From Erysipelotrichaceae bacterium (GTDB taxonomy: Bacteria; Bacillota_I; Bacilli_A; Erysipelotrichales; Erysipelotrichaceae), in the NCBI GenBank assembly GCA_024681275.1, contig JAILBD010000056.1:1-12365 (forward strand): DNA of 12,365 bases, given 5' to 3'. Of the stretch, positions 1-8,791 are shown piece by piece. The notes beneath the pieces were generated by a model. The model did no database searches, was not told where the DNA came from, and was given only the letters and a program-made list of their open reading frames with translations. The stretch's first letter is position 1; every line of letters begins with the position of its first letter. Both the position numbers and the translations under genes were made by a program.

Positions 1-620
1 GCATGTTTGTTCACAAGTTTGACATCTTCAACGCTCGGATTGACGCCGGTCGTGATGCCGGTCACGATGATGCCATCGGCACCGCCTTCGATCAGAGACT
101 CGATCGTGAAATCCAGTGGCTGCTCAGCCAAGGCAAAAGTATGTTTGACGTTGGCATCCGCCAGGATCATGACATCCTTGTTGTAGTGAGCCTTCATCCT
201 CATCAGTTCAGGACCCGCTGCAATGAACAGGCCATTGGGACCGACGCGGTTCTCGGCAAAGACTTCACACCTGATGAAGTCCACATCGCTGTTATAAGCG
301 ACCGCCCACTCGGTCTCGACATCGTTGAACTGGTAGTTGATACCGACCGGAAGCTTCGTCTCCCTTCTCAGTCTTGCGACCATGGAAGCGAAGGCGATCT
401 TGTTGATCAATTCGTTGTTTGCGGCATAAGGCACATCACCGAAGTTTTCAATGATGACTGCTCCGGCACCGCCCTTTTCCAGAGCTCTCAGATCCTTCAG
501 AGCTGCCTCATAGATCTCCTCAAGGTCTCCCTGATACTTCGGAGATCCCGGTAAGGCATGAAGGTGGACCATGCCGATGATGACTTTTTCTGTTTTCAGT
601 TTTTCTCTTAATGCATTCAT
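1..620 (-). CDS. BtpA/SgcQ family TIM-barrel protein, 3' end outside window
   Basis: Reading down from the ATG at 620-618 gives 206 open codons to the window edge, so the C-terminus is missing (the family is usually around 260 residues). The start has a good ribosome site, GGGAGAGG, a few bases upstream. Seen in the translation: IGMVHLHALPGSP at residues 15-27, EKGGAGAVIIENFGDVPY at 48-65, PVGINYQFND at 91-100, and a late strand ending IIVTGITTG near 184-192. These are the hallmarks of the BtpA/SgcQ family, predicted TIM barrels named after cyanobacterial BtpA (photosystem I biogenesis) and E. coli SgcQ of the sgc PTS-sugar cluster. No reaction is firmly established for the family. Only 58 bp separate it from the preceding paralogue gene and I see no terminator there, so it probably closes the beta-glucoside operon. 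Its position supports a carbohydrate role as for SgcQ. The family call is strong; the function is open. Confidence 0.85.
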   Translation of the reverse strand, partial: MNALREKLKTEKVIIGMVHLHALPGSPKYQGDLEEIYEAALKDLRALEKGGAGAVIIENFGDVPYAANNELINKIAFASMVARLRRETKLPVGINYQFNDVETEWAVAYNSDVDFIRCEVFAENRVGPNGLFIAAGPELMRMKAHYNKDVMILADANVKHTFALAEQPLDFTIESLIEGGADGIIVTGITTGVNPSVEDVKLVNKH

Positions 621-678
621 ATTCCTCTCCCTCATCTACTATTACTATAAAACAAATGCCGATCTTTTTGATAAGGAT

Positions 679-1737
679 CTAGTCGATCACATCGAATCCG
701 AATTTTTCCAGATTTTCATCATAAGCTTCCATGTTTTCGGTGAAGGTGTAATAGAGCCGATGCTTATAAGGCGTCTTCCCCTCATACCAGGTACCGAACA
801 TCTGTGATTGTCCATGTTTTTCGATACGCGGCTTCCTTAAGAAACCTTTCGTTCCCCACTTGCCTTCAAAATGAACTTCCTTATCCGCAAAACGCAAGAC
901 CGCATCCTTGAATACACAGGTACCGTCATCAACATAAGGCAGATGCATCCAGTCTGCTTCCATGGCAACTCTGTCAGTTGTGATCATCTCTTCGCCATCG
1001 ATCTTGTACGCCAGCATGGACCTAGCTCCATCAGAAAGGCCAAGGCTGGCAAAACAGTACTCCCTCCTGCCATCTTCCCTGATGCCCATCAGCGAGATCG
1101 CGATATAAGCCAGCGGGACCGTTCCGAAACCACCGGACGCACGAGACTTCATGCACAGCCTGTCATATGAGCCAAGACCGATCACCGGCTTTCCATCCAG
1201 TGTACCCATGTAGGTACAAGGCTGAAAGACGACCGAACAGTTTTCATAGGTAGACTGATGATCATACAGTGTGAAGCCTTCCCAGGCATAAGCGGTCAGA
1301 TTGAGATAGTCTCCCTCTTTGATGGTGATGTGATCGGGATAATAACGTGCTGAGACTTTTCCTTTTGATTCAAAACCCAGAACGCCTTCTTCGATCTTGC
1401 CGTAAGGTATATCGATCGGTGTGTCGCTCTGTGCCGATTCGTCGGCATGCAGGACGCCTTTCTGAACATCCAATGGCTTGTCACCCAATTCAACGATATT
1501 ACCGAAACGGTATTTGTTGTTGGCCACATCGGTATGACGGAAATAGAGATACGGCTTCCTTAATGGATCCGCATCAGGGAAAAGGGTCCCGTAATGATCC
1601 AGCAGGACGACCTTCGCATGGTCATCGTAGGTGTTATCGAACTGGACCGGTGTCTTTTCGATCAGGTTGTTGACCGGTCCGCCCTCGATATGCATCACAT
1701 GATAGCCATCGTTTGTGAAATATACGGTCCTTGCCAT
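679..1737 (-). CDS. Paralogue A of an unrecognised ~350-residue family
   Basis: A 352-residue protein with no signal peptide or membrane segment, so probably cytoplasmic. I do not recognise the family from known motifs. Conserved blocks shared with the other four copies are YRFGNIVELG at 76-85 followed by VQKG, FQPCTYMG...DGKPVIGLGSYDR at 171-193, GIREDGRRE at 218-226, LPYVDDGTCV at 266-275, HFEGKWGTKG at 289-298, and HGQSQMFGTWYEG at 308-320 with TFTENMEAYD at 331-340. Alternating hydrophobic/polar segments and many aromatic and glycine residues suggest a largely beta fold. The gene begins three bases after the stop of the GH1 glucosidase, so it is almost certainly co-transcribed and probably translationally coupled; its ribosome site lies in the GH1 3' end. 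Of the set it is closest by eye to copy C. Gene reality is near certain; function is unknown, with a role on a sugar or aglycone inferred only from context. Confidence 0.9.
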   Translation of the reverse strand: MARTVYFTNDGYHVMHIEGGPVNNLIEKTPVQFDNTYDDHAKVVLLDHYGTLFPDADPLRKPYLYFRHTDVANNKYRFGNIVELGDKPLDVQKGVLHADESAQSDTPIDIPYGKIEEGVLGFESKGKVSARYYPDHITIKEGDYLNLTAYAWEGFTLYDHQSTYENCSVVFQPCTYMGTLDGKPVIGLGSYDRLCMKSRASGGFGTVPLAYIAISLMGIREDGRREYCFASLGLSDGARSMLAYKIDGEEMITTDRVAMEADWMHLPYVDDGTCVFKDAVLRFADKEVHFEGKWGTKGFLRKPRIEKHGQSQMFGTWYEGKTPYKHRLYYTFTENMEAYDENLEKFGFDVID

Positions 1738-1740
1738 ATC

Positions 1741-3177
<1,437 letters not shown>

Positions 3178-3190
3178 TTATTCTCTCCTT

Positions 3191-4219
3191 CTATTCTTTG
3201 ACTCTAAAGCCTCGCTCCTTCATTGAAGAAGCATAGGCATCCATGTTCTCACTGAATGTATTCCAGATCCGGTGTCTGTACTCTGTATCTCCTTCATACC
3301 AGGTACCGAAGATCTGCGACTGACCGTGTCTGTCCAGACGCGGTCTTCCTGTGAAGCCTTTGGCTCCGTATCTGCCTTTCACGTGAAAGACCTTTCCCGC
3401 AAAACGCCATACGTTGTCGATCGACACGACCGTGTCGTCATCGACATAGGGAAGTCTCTGCCAGATCCCTTCATTGATGACATCTCCGCTGATCACAGGC
3501 TCTTCTTTGTCGATATAGTAGATTCCCAAGCCTTTGCCGTTTTCACGACAGATCAAAGCCATGAACCATTCTCTTCTTCCATCCTCTCTGATCCCTGAAC
3601 AATAAGATGAGATGTAAGACGTCGCATTCCTGATGATCTCATCTTCCTGCCCCATTGGTGAGAAGATCCTGTCGATGCAGGCCAGGAATTCGACTGGCTT
3701 TCCTTCATATGTTCCTTTGAGATGGACCGGCTGGTGAATGAACGGGATATCGTATTCCGATCCCATGTGACAGATGAGTCCATATGGAAACCATTCGCCT
3801 CTCACATCCAGGATCGAAGCACCTTCCCCTTCCTTCCAGATACAGCCCTCTTCGTTATAAGTGAATTCCATTGGCTTTCCGGACAGGGTCCTGATCCCAT
3901 AAGTTACAGGATCTTCGCTGATGAGATGGTAGCTGTCAGTCTCTTCATTCTGCGCCATGTCCTCATCGTGGACGCTCTCCTGCAGCGAAAGAGGGCCTTC
4001 GCCGAGTTCTATGAAAGACGACCATCTGGAAGAGGTCTCATTCATGTTGTGGAAATAGTACTGCGGTCTCCTGTTTTCGAACAGCAGCATCCCGCAGTTG
4101 TCGTGCCGGATCAGTCTGACCTCCTCGCCTGGAATGTCTTCCCTGAAGCAGGAAGGAGAAGGCGAGAAGTCGTCGTTCCTCAGTTTCCGGTATTCGATCT
4201 TCAGATCAGTCAGTGACAT
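3191..4219 (-). CDS. Paralogue B of the unrecognised family
   Basis: A 342-residue protein from the ATG at 4219-4217; a TTG immediately before it (4222-4220) is an alternative start, and the ribosome-like AAGGGA upstream would suit either. It overlaps the end of paralogue C by 14 bases, so the two are translationally linked. It carries the family blocks: FIELGEGPLSLQ (69-80), HQP...GTYEGKPVEFL...DR (162-184), GIREDGRRE (209-217), LPYVDD (256-261) and HGQSQIFGTWYEG (298-310). The N-terminal half differs from A, C and D. The stretch HDEDMAQNEETD (84-95) followed by SEDPVTYG (101-108) is shared instead with copy E of the other operon (HDEDMEQKETD). In the C-terminal block it deviates where A, C and D have GTCV.KDA (here DTVVSIDN), so it may have a different substrate or partner. 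No signal peptide or membrane segment. Function unknown. Confidence 0.88.
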   Translation of the reverse strand: MSLTDLKIEYRKLRNDDFSPSPSCFREDIPGEEVRLIRHDNCGMLLFENRRPQYYFHNMNETSSRWSSFIELGEGPLSLQESVHDEDMAQNEETDSYHLISEDPVTYGIRTLSGKPMEFTYNEEGCIWKEGEGASILDVRGEWFPYGLICHMGSEYDIPFIHQPVHLKGTYEGKPVEFLACIDRIFSPMGQEDEIIRNATSYISSYCSGIREDGRREWFMALICRENGKGLGIYYIDKEEPVISGDVINEGIWQRLPYVDDDTVVSIDNVWRFAGKVFHVKGRYGAKGFTGRPRLDRHGQSQIFGTWYEGDTEYRHRIWNTFSENMDAYASSMKERGFRVKE

Positions 4220-5270
4220 CAAAACCCAGTCCCTTCAGTTTGTGATCGTAAGCTTCCATGTTCTCACCGAAAGTCATGAAAAGACGGTGCTTATATGGCG
4301 TCTTTCCTTCATACCAGGTGCCGAAGATCTGCGACTGGCCGTGCTTCTCGATGCGCGGTTTGACTGTGAAACCTTTTGAACCCCATTTGCCTTCAAAATG
4401 CAATTCCTTTCCGCCGAAACGGAAGATCGCATCTTTGTAGACACAGGTCCCATCGTCTACATATGGCAACTTCTTCCATTCTGTTTCCATTTCCACCTTG
4501 TCCGTCAGGATCGGTGTTTCGCCATCGATATAGTAGTAACAGAAATTCTTGCCATGGAACGGGTCGATCGAGATCAGTGCTTGTTCCCTGCGACCGTCAT
4601 CTTCTCTGATGCCCATCATGTTCATATAGAAGTAGCCGAATGCATTGGTGATCCCGTCAAAGCCATGGACTTCGCTTGGAATGAAGAGACGGTCGTGTTC
4701 ACCCAGACCCAGGCAAGGCTTATTCTCATATAGACCCATGATCGATCCAGCCTGTATGATAGTCGAGACGTTGTTGTACATCGACTCGTGTTCGATGATC
4801 GCATATGGCCAGGTCTCGTAGTCCAGTTCCATGAAAGAACCTTCCTTTACATGAAATCTGTCCTTTCCAAAGACAAAAGAAGCCGGGTACTCCAATGCTT
4901 CATAGCCGGAATGTTCATCATCGATCTGATGATAAGTACTGATCGGGGAACCGCTCTGACCAACTTCTTCCACATGGTAAGCACCCTTCTGAACATCCAG
5001 CCAGTCATCGCCCAGTTCCAGCAGATTGCCGAAACGGAACTGTTTCTTCAGCATGTCCGTATGGCGGATGTAAAGCATTGGCTTCTGGTTGGCATCCCCG
5101 TTCGGGAAGACCATGCCGATGAAATCGCTGAGCGAGAGGATCGCCCTTCCATCATATGCTGTATCGAAGACCTCAGGAGTCGGAGCCTTCAGATCTTTCG
5201 TCTCCAGTCTTTTTGTACATGCAAACAAAGCGGATCCGCTCTGATGCTCAAATCTTATATTCTTTTTCAT
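4206..5270 (-). CDS. Paralogue C of the unrecognised family
   Basis: A 354-residue soluble protein. Its ATG overlaps the TGA of paralogue D in an ATGA arrangement (5270-5267), a classical translational-coupling junction, and its own 3' end overlaps B. Family blocks: FRFGNLLELG (78-87), VQKG (93-96), NKPCLGLGEHDR (183-194), GIREDDGRRE (220-229, one residue longer than in the other copies), LPYVDDGTCV (268-277), HFEGKWGSKGF (291-301), PRIEKHGQSQIFGTWYEG (305-322), and a C-terminal TFGENMEAYD...LGFDV. In the C-terminal 85 residues it is very similar to A (LPYVDDGTCV, HFEGKWG, PRIEKHGQSQ and GKTPYKHRL all match), while the N-terminal third is more divergent. This pattern suggests a fixed catalytic or folding core with a variable recognition region. 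I do not recognise the family; the cytoplasmic location is inferred from the lack of export signals. Confidence 0.9.
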   Translation of the reverse strand: MKKNIRFEHQSGSALFACTKRLETKDLKAPTPEVFDTAYDGRAILSLSDFIGMVFPNGDANQKPMLYIRHTDMLKKQFRFGNLLELGDDWLDVQKGAYHVEEVGQSGSPISTYHQIDDEHSGYEALEYPASFVFGKDRFHVKEGSFMELDYETWPYAIIEHESMYNNVSTIIQAGSIMGLYENKPCLGLGEHDRLFIPSEVHGFDGITNAFGYFYMNMMGIREDDGRREQALISIDPFHGKNFCYYYIDGETPILTDKVEMETEWKKLPYVDDGTCVYKDAIFRFGGKELHFEGKWGSKGFTVKPRIEKHGQSQIFGTWYEGKTPYKHRLFMTFGENMEAYDHKLKGLGFDVTD

Positions 5271-6322
5271 TTGACGTCTTTGACCTCAAACCCCATCTTC
5301 TCAAGCTTGTAGTCATAGGCTTCCATGTTCTCGGAGAACGTCATGGACAGCTTGTGCTTGTATGGTGTGCTTCCTTCATACCAGGTGCCCAGGATCTGCG
5401 ACTGACCGTGTTTTTCGATGCGTGGTTCCGGCCTGACGCCCTTGGTACCCCACTTTCCTTCAAAGTGGATCTCTTTGCCGGCAAAACGGAAGATCGCATC
5501 CTTGAATACGCAAGTCCCGTCATCGACATATGGCAGGCGATACCAGTCAGCTTCCATCGATACTGCAGAACTGCTGATCAGCGGTTCTCCTTCCAGTTTG
5601 TAATAGGCACCGGCCGTTCCGGTCTGATCCATCGCGATGAAAGCCAGCTCATATCTGCCATCTTCTCTGATGCCCATCACGGTCAAAGAAATGTAGCCAA
5701 GAGAAGAGAGGATGTTCTCCCTGACGTGTGAGAGCTGATAGTTCATTGCAAAGTGACCCATGCCGCAGATCTTCTTTCCCCGATATGTTCCATCAAAGAC
5801 CGCCGGGAAGAAGATCTCAGGCAGGTTTCCGAAAGCGCATTGATGGTCGACAATCGGATCTGAGATATATCTGGCATTTATCTTCAGGATGTCTTTTCCT
5901 TCTTCAAATACCGCGTGATCCCTGTAGAAACGGAATCTTGAATATGGATCTTCTGTGCCGAAGCCGTAGACATAATCCCCATTCTCCTCGTCTTCTCTCT
6001 TGCGGAAAGTATCCGTGATCTGTCCGCTCTGAAAGAACTCGTCACAGTCGCCGCTTTTCTGGATGTCAAAAGGTCCGTCGCCAAGTTCAATGACGCCGCC
6101 GAAACGGTACATATCGATCAGCGCATGGCGCATGTAATAACGCGGCTTTCCCTCTCCTTCCACGTAGATGACACCGAACGGATCGCAAAGCGCGATCTTT
6201 GCATCATCATCGCGTTCGTTGTGAAAGACCGGTGGCTGAAAGGCATAGAGATCTTCCGACATCTTCACTTCTTCAAAGTAACCGTCATTCATACTGTTAG
6301 AAAAAAATACTTCTTTTGCCAT
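5267..6322 (-). CDS. Paralogue D of the unrecognised family, most divergent core
   Basis: A 351-residue soluble protein with a strong ribosome site (AAGGAG nine bases before the ATG at 6322). It is the first gene after the internal terminator that follows the PTS gene and leads the overlapping D-C-B run. Conserved blocks: YRFGGVIELG (72-81), IQKS (87-90), GIREDGRYE (217-225; Tyr replaces the second Arg of GRRE), LPYVDDGTCV (263-272), HFEGKWGTKG (286-295), KHGQSQILGTWYEG (304-317) and TFSENMEAYDYKLEKMGF (328-345). Where A, B and C have an Asp-Arg pair (Asp-Lys in E) after the GLG segment, this copy reads GMGHFAMN (187-194) and lacks it. If that pair is functional, D may have lost or changed activity while keeping the fold. 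The reading frame is intact. Function unknown; linkage to beta-glucoside use is inferred from position. Confidence 0.9.
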   Translation of the reverse strand: MAKEVFFSNSMNDGYFEEVKMSEDLYAFQPPVFHNERDDDAKIALCDPFGVIYVEGEGKPRYYMRHALIDMYRFGGVIELGDGPFDIQKSGDCDEFFQSGQITDTFRKREDEENGDYVYGFGTEDPYSRFRFYRDHAVFEEGKDILKINARYISDPIVDHQCAFGNLPEIFFPAVFDGTYRGKKICGMGHFAMNYQLSHVRENILSSLGYISLTVMGIREDGRYELAFIAMDQTGTAGAYYKLEGEPLISSSAVSMEADWYRLPYVDDGTCVFKDAIFRFAGKEIHFEGKWGTKGVRPEPRIEKHGQSQILGTWYEGSTPYKHKLSMTFSENMEAYDYKLEKMGFEVKDVK

Positions 6323-6364
6323 GGTTTTATCTCCTTTTTCTCTTTTAAAAGATATCGCGGATAT

Positions 6365-6407
6365 TTCTTAAAACAGAAAGGGATGACCGCAGAAAAGCGA
6401 TCATCCC
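6365..6407 (-). terminator. Intrinsic terminator between PTS gene and paralogue D
   Basis: In the minus-strand transcript, GGGAUGAUCGC (6407-6397) pairs with GCGGUCAUCCC (6390-6380) over 11 base pairs, including one G-U, around a UUUUCU loop. It is followed by UUUCUGUUUU. It starts about ten bases after the PTS stop codon. I see no convincing promoter in the 57 bases between it and the D start, so partial read-through is the likely way the downstream genes are expressed. This would step expression down after the antiterminator and transporter genes. Confidence 0.85.
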
Positions 6408-6417
6408 AAAGATCCTC

Positions 6418-7818
6418 TTAGAAGTCGACGTCTTTGAAGCCGAACAGATAAGTCAGGATCGCAGCTGATACGACAGCGATGCCAAGACCGATCAGACCAA
6501 AGATGAAGTTGGAAGTCGGGCCTCCAGCGAAGGCTGTGACAGCCAGCAGGTTGGATGAAGCAACGACCGTGTAAGTGCCGGCATTGAACAGGCCCAGGAA
6601 GAAGGAACCGATCGCGGAACCGATACAGGACATGATGATCGGCTTCTTGTAACGGATACCGATACCAAAGAGTGCCGGCTCGGTGATGCCGCCGATCGCA
6701 TGCGTGACGATATATGAAAGCGTCAATGCGCGGTTCTCCGGATCCTTTGCTTTGAACAGAGCGCCGATCTCCATACCTAAGAGACCAAAGACACAAGTCA
6801 TCATACCCGGCAGGATCAGGAAGTCGACGCCGCCGTTCTGTGCCATCAGGCCAAGAGCGATCATGAAGAGAGGGATATGCATACCGAACATGATGGCGAA
6901 GATGAAGATGCCGCCGATGAACGTGCCGGTCAGGATAGCCGGGATACGGCCTAAAGAACCGATCGTAACGAAGATGTTCGCAAGGACATTACCGATCATC
7001 GTTCCTAACGGACCGATCACGACGAATACCAGCGGGATCATGATCAGGATCGTGAAGAGCGGAACGAAGACCATTCTCAATGCGCTAGGCAGATTCTTGT
7101 GGAAGAACTTCTCGATGTAGGACATGACCCAGACAGAGAGAAGCGCAGGGATCGTCGAAGACGCATAAGAGACAGCTGTCATCGGGATGCCATAGACTTT
7201 GAACGGAACACCGGAATTGACGATGTCAACGTAAGTCGGGTGAAGCATCATCGCGCCGATAAAGACGCCAAGTACCTGTGAACAGCCAAACTTCTTCGCA
7301 GCTGTCATACCCATGAAGACAGGCAGGAAGTAGAAACCGACGTTACCGATGAACGTGAAGAGACGGTAGATATCGGATTCCGGAGACATGATGTTGAGCA
7401 TCGTCGGACCGAATACCGTCGGGATCAGTGAGATGAAGGATGAAGCGACGATGGCCGGAATGATCGGGATGAAGCTGTCGGCGATCGCTGTGACGATGTT
7501 GTTCAGGACCTTTCTGAATGTCAGAGCACCTTTGGTATCGAGGTTCTCATCGATCGCAGCCTGTTTTGCGATGTGATAAGTATCACACAGTTCTTCATAA
7601 ACTTCCGCAACGCCCGGGCCGATGATCAGCTGAAGCTGGGAACCTGCAACGCTCTTGCCGAGCACGCCTTTGACTTTGTCAAGCGCATCGTTTTTGACAA
7701 GGCCCCAGTCCTTCAGTTCAAAACGAAGTCTGGTAGCGCAATGCCAGCATGAGGTGATGTTCTCGGCACCGCCCAAGCATTCAACGATACCTTCAATCAG
7801 TTGTTTGTTGTTTGCCAT
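6418..7818 (-). CDS. PTS beta-glucoside transporter, EIIBC
   Basis: A 466-residue membrane permease of the glucose/beta-glucoside PTS superfamily that transports and phosphorylates beta-glucosides. EIIB occupies about residues 1-85, with the phospho-accepting cysteine in HCATRLRF (Cys27; a second cysteine, Cys24, lies close by). EIIC spans about 105-460 with multiple hydrophobic helices, beginning IADSFIPIIPAIVASSFI and containing the signature GITEPALFGIGIRYKKP at 377-393. The protein ends shortly after EIIC, so the C-terminal EIIA domain of BglF/BglP-type proteins (over 600 residues) is absent; EIIA must come in trans, for example a glucose-type EIIA encoded elsewhere. No EIIA gene lies in this window. 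The ATG at 7818 follows a GGAG ribosome site. It is 47 bases after the antiterminator gene and is followed by an intrinsic terminator. The substrate class is supported by the neighbouring GH1 enzyme and LicT-type regulator. Confidence 0.93.
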   Translation of the reverse strand: MANNKQLIEGIVECLGGAENITSCWHCATRLRFELKDWGLVKNDALDKVKGVLGKSVAGSQLQLIIGPGVAEVYEELCDTYHIAKQAAIDENLDTKGALTFRKVLNNIVTAIADSFIPIIPAIVASSFISLIPTVFGPTMLNIMSPESDIYRLFTFIGNVGFYFLPVFMGMTAAKKFGCSQVLGVFIGAMMLHPTYVDIVNSGVPFKVYGIPMTAVSYASSTIPALLSVWVMSYIEKFFHKNLPSALRMVFVPLFTILIMIPLVFVVIGPLGTMIGNVLANIFVTIGSLGRIPAILTGTFIGGIFIFAIMFGMHIPLFMIALGLMAQNGGVDFLILPGMMTCVFGLLGMEIGALFKAKDPENRALTLSYIVTHAIGGITEPALFGIGIRYKKPIIMSCIGSAIGSFFLGLFNAGTYTVVASSNLLAVTAFAGGPTSNFIFGLIGLGIAVVSAAILTYLFGFKDVDF

Positions 7819-7842
7819 ATTTTTCTCCTTTTTTATTTATCG

Positions 7843-7860
7843 TACAGTCCTGTGACTGTA
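7843..7860. repeat. Perfect 7-bp inverted repeat before the PTS gene
   Basis: TACAGTC and GACTGTA flank a four-base loop in the 47-bp gap between the antiterminator stop and the PTS start. No T-run follows on either strand, so it is not an intrinsic terminator. It is about ten bases upstream of the PTS ribosome site, so it could be an mRNA stability or processing hairpin. It does not match a RAT element. Function is not shown. Confidence 0.5.
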
Positions 7861-7865
7861 TTGGC

Positions 7866-8675
7866 CTAATTCTCTCTCTGACAGAGTCTGGTGATGTGGA
7901 GCGTCAGGAAGAGGATCTCATCCTCCGACAGTTCTCCATAGCTCCTCTCCATCAGATACTCGCGCACTTTCAGCGCCACCTGATACTCTTTTTCATTGCT
8001 GGAGCGCATCGTATTCAGGAGGTCTGTATAGTTGCTTTCGGTCCCAAAATCAGATTTCTGCAGCAGATAGTGCATATGGGAAGCGAACCGGGAATAACTG
8101 ACGCTGTCCTCATTGATGCTGATGCCCATCTCTTTCGAAATGATGTCGGTGATCTCCCGGATCGTCCTGGCCTCCCTTTCCTGTCTGTCGGAAGCCTCCG
8201 TCTCCGAATTCAGAATATTCAAGGCAATATAGCACGCTTCGTCAGCAGGCAGGAGGACTTTCAATTCTTCTCTAATGCGTTTCAGCGCGAATCTGCCGAT
8301 CTCCATTTCATCCGGGAACTTGAAACGGATATCGTCCTTGATCGGCAAAGTAAACTGTATCCCTTCTCTTTGCCTCTTCAGGGCAAAAGTGATATGGTCG
8401 ACCAGGGAAAAGAAAAGATTGTTTCCGGTCATCAGCCCCTTATGTACGGCATGATCACGAATCTCCATCGCCACATTCATGATCTCTTCGTCGGCATCAG
8501 CCACCAGTTCCAGGTACCTGCTGTCCACATTGTAAAAAGTGCGCTCTATATCCTTGATATCGTAATCATATGGGGGCTCTCTGAAGCCGATGCCTTTGCC
8601 AAAAGCGACCACTTCATTTCCCAGTGAGTCCTCGCAGATCGCCACATTGTTGTTGATGTTCTTTATGACCTTCAA
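7866..8675 (-). CDS. licT: LicT/BglG-type transcriptional antiterminator
   Basis: A 269-residue RNA-binding antiterminator. The N-terminal CAT domain (about 1-55) begins MKVIKNINNNVAICED and contains FGKGIGF (25-31), matching the family start exactly, so the TTG start at 8675-8673 is preferred; AAGGGG lies six bases upstream. PRD1 (about 65-165) has the first conserved histidine in LVDHI (His94), but the second position, normally ALH, reads ALN (Asn153). PRD2 (about 170-269) keeps both histidines, His200 in FASHM and His260 in TLHI. In known LicT-type proteins, the EII component phosphorylates PRD1 to inactivate, and HPr phosphorylates PRD2 to activate. The protein should bind the RAT in its own leader and prevent termination. 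The gene is first in the operon and so should be autoregulated. Family assignment is very secure. Confidence 0.95.
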   Translation of the reverse strand: MKVIKNINNNVAICEDSLGNEVVAFGKGIGFREPPYDYDIKDIERTFYNVDSRYLELVADADEEIMNVAMEIRDHAVHKGLMTGNNLFFSLVDHITFALKRQREGIQFTLPIKDDIRFKFPDEMEIGRFALKRIREELKVLLPADEACYIALNILNSETEASDRQEREARTIREITDIISKEMGISINEDSVSYSRFASHMHYLLQKSDFGTESNYTDLLNTMRSSNEKEYQVALKVREYLMERSYGELSEDEILFLTLHITRLCQREN

Positions 8676-8711
8676 TCTGTTCCCCTTCCCAGATAAAAGA
8701 CGTCATGAATG

Positions 8712-8791
8712 AAAAAACTCTTCGTGCCATCTTATAACTACATCATCACTAAAAAATAAATGATGTAAACAAGACAAGCCTCCCGAAGAGT
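8712..8791 (-). terminator. Leader terminator controlled by the RAT
   Basis: In the minus-strand transcript, ACUCUUCG (8791-8784) can pair with CGAAGAGU (8724-8717), eight base pairs with no mismatch, followed at once by a run of U (8717-8712). The long loop holds a second hairpin, UACAUCAU with AUGAUGUA (8767-8760 with 8746-8739). The 5' arm lies inside the RAT, so RAT folding stabilised by LicT would exclude this stem, the expected geometry for BglG-family control. The large loop is less typical than a simple terminator, which lowers certainty. Confidence 0.7.

Noticed and set aside
621..678. Terminator between paralogue A and the BtpA/SgcQ gene
   Set aside because: Only a 4-bp GATC pairing with no GC-rich stem and no useful U-tract; not enough for an intrinsic terminator.
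679..1737. Assignment of the paralogue family to lipocalin-like AttH/CrtC hydratases
   Set aside because: The beta-rich, aromatic-rich look is suggestive, but no diagnostic motif of those families could be matched by eye.
3191..6322. Tandem paralogues read as one frameshifted or split gene
   Set aside because: Each copy has its own N-terminal blocks, full C-terminal signature, start and stop. The 4- and 14-base overlaps are ordinary coupling junctions.
6323..6379. Promoter for paralogue D
   Set aside because: The best -35/-10 pairing (TTCTGT with TATCTT, 18-bp spacer) is poor at the -35, so I did not annotate one.
7819..7865. Second RAT before the PTS gene
   Set aside because: The gap lacks the TTGTTACT and AGGC core and has no following terminator; only a simple inverted repeat is present.
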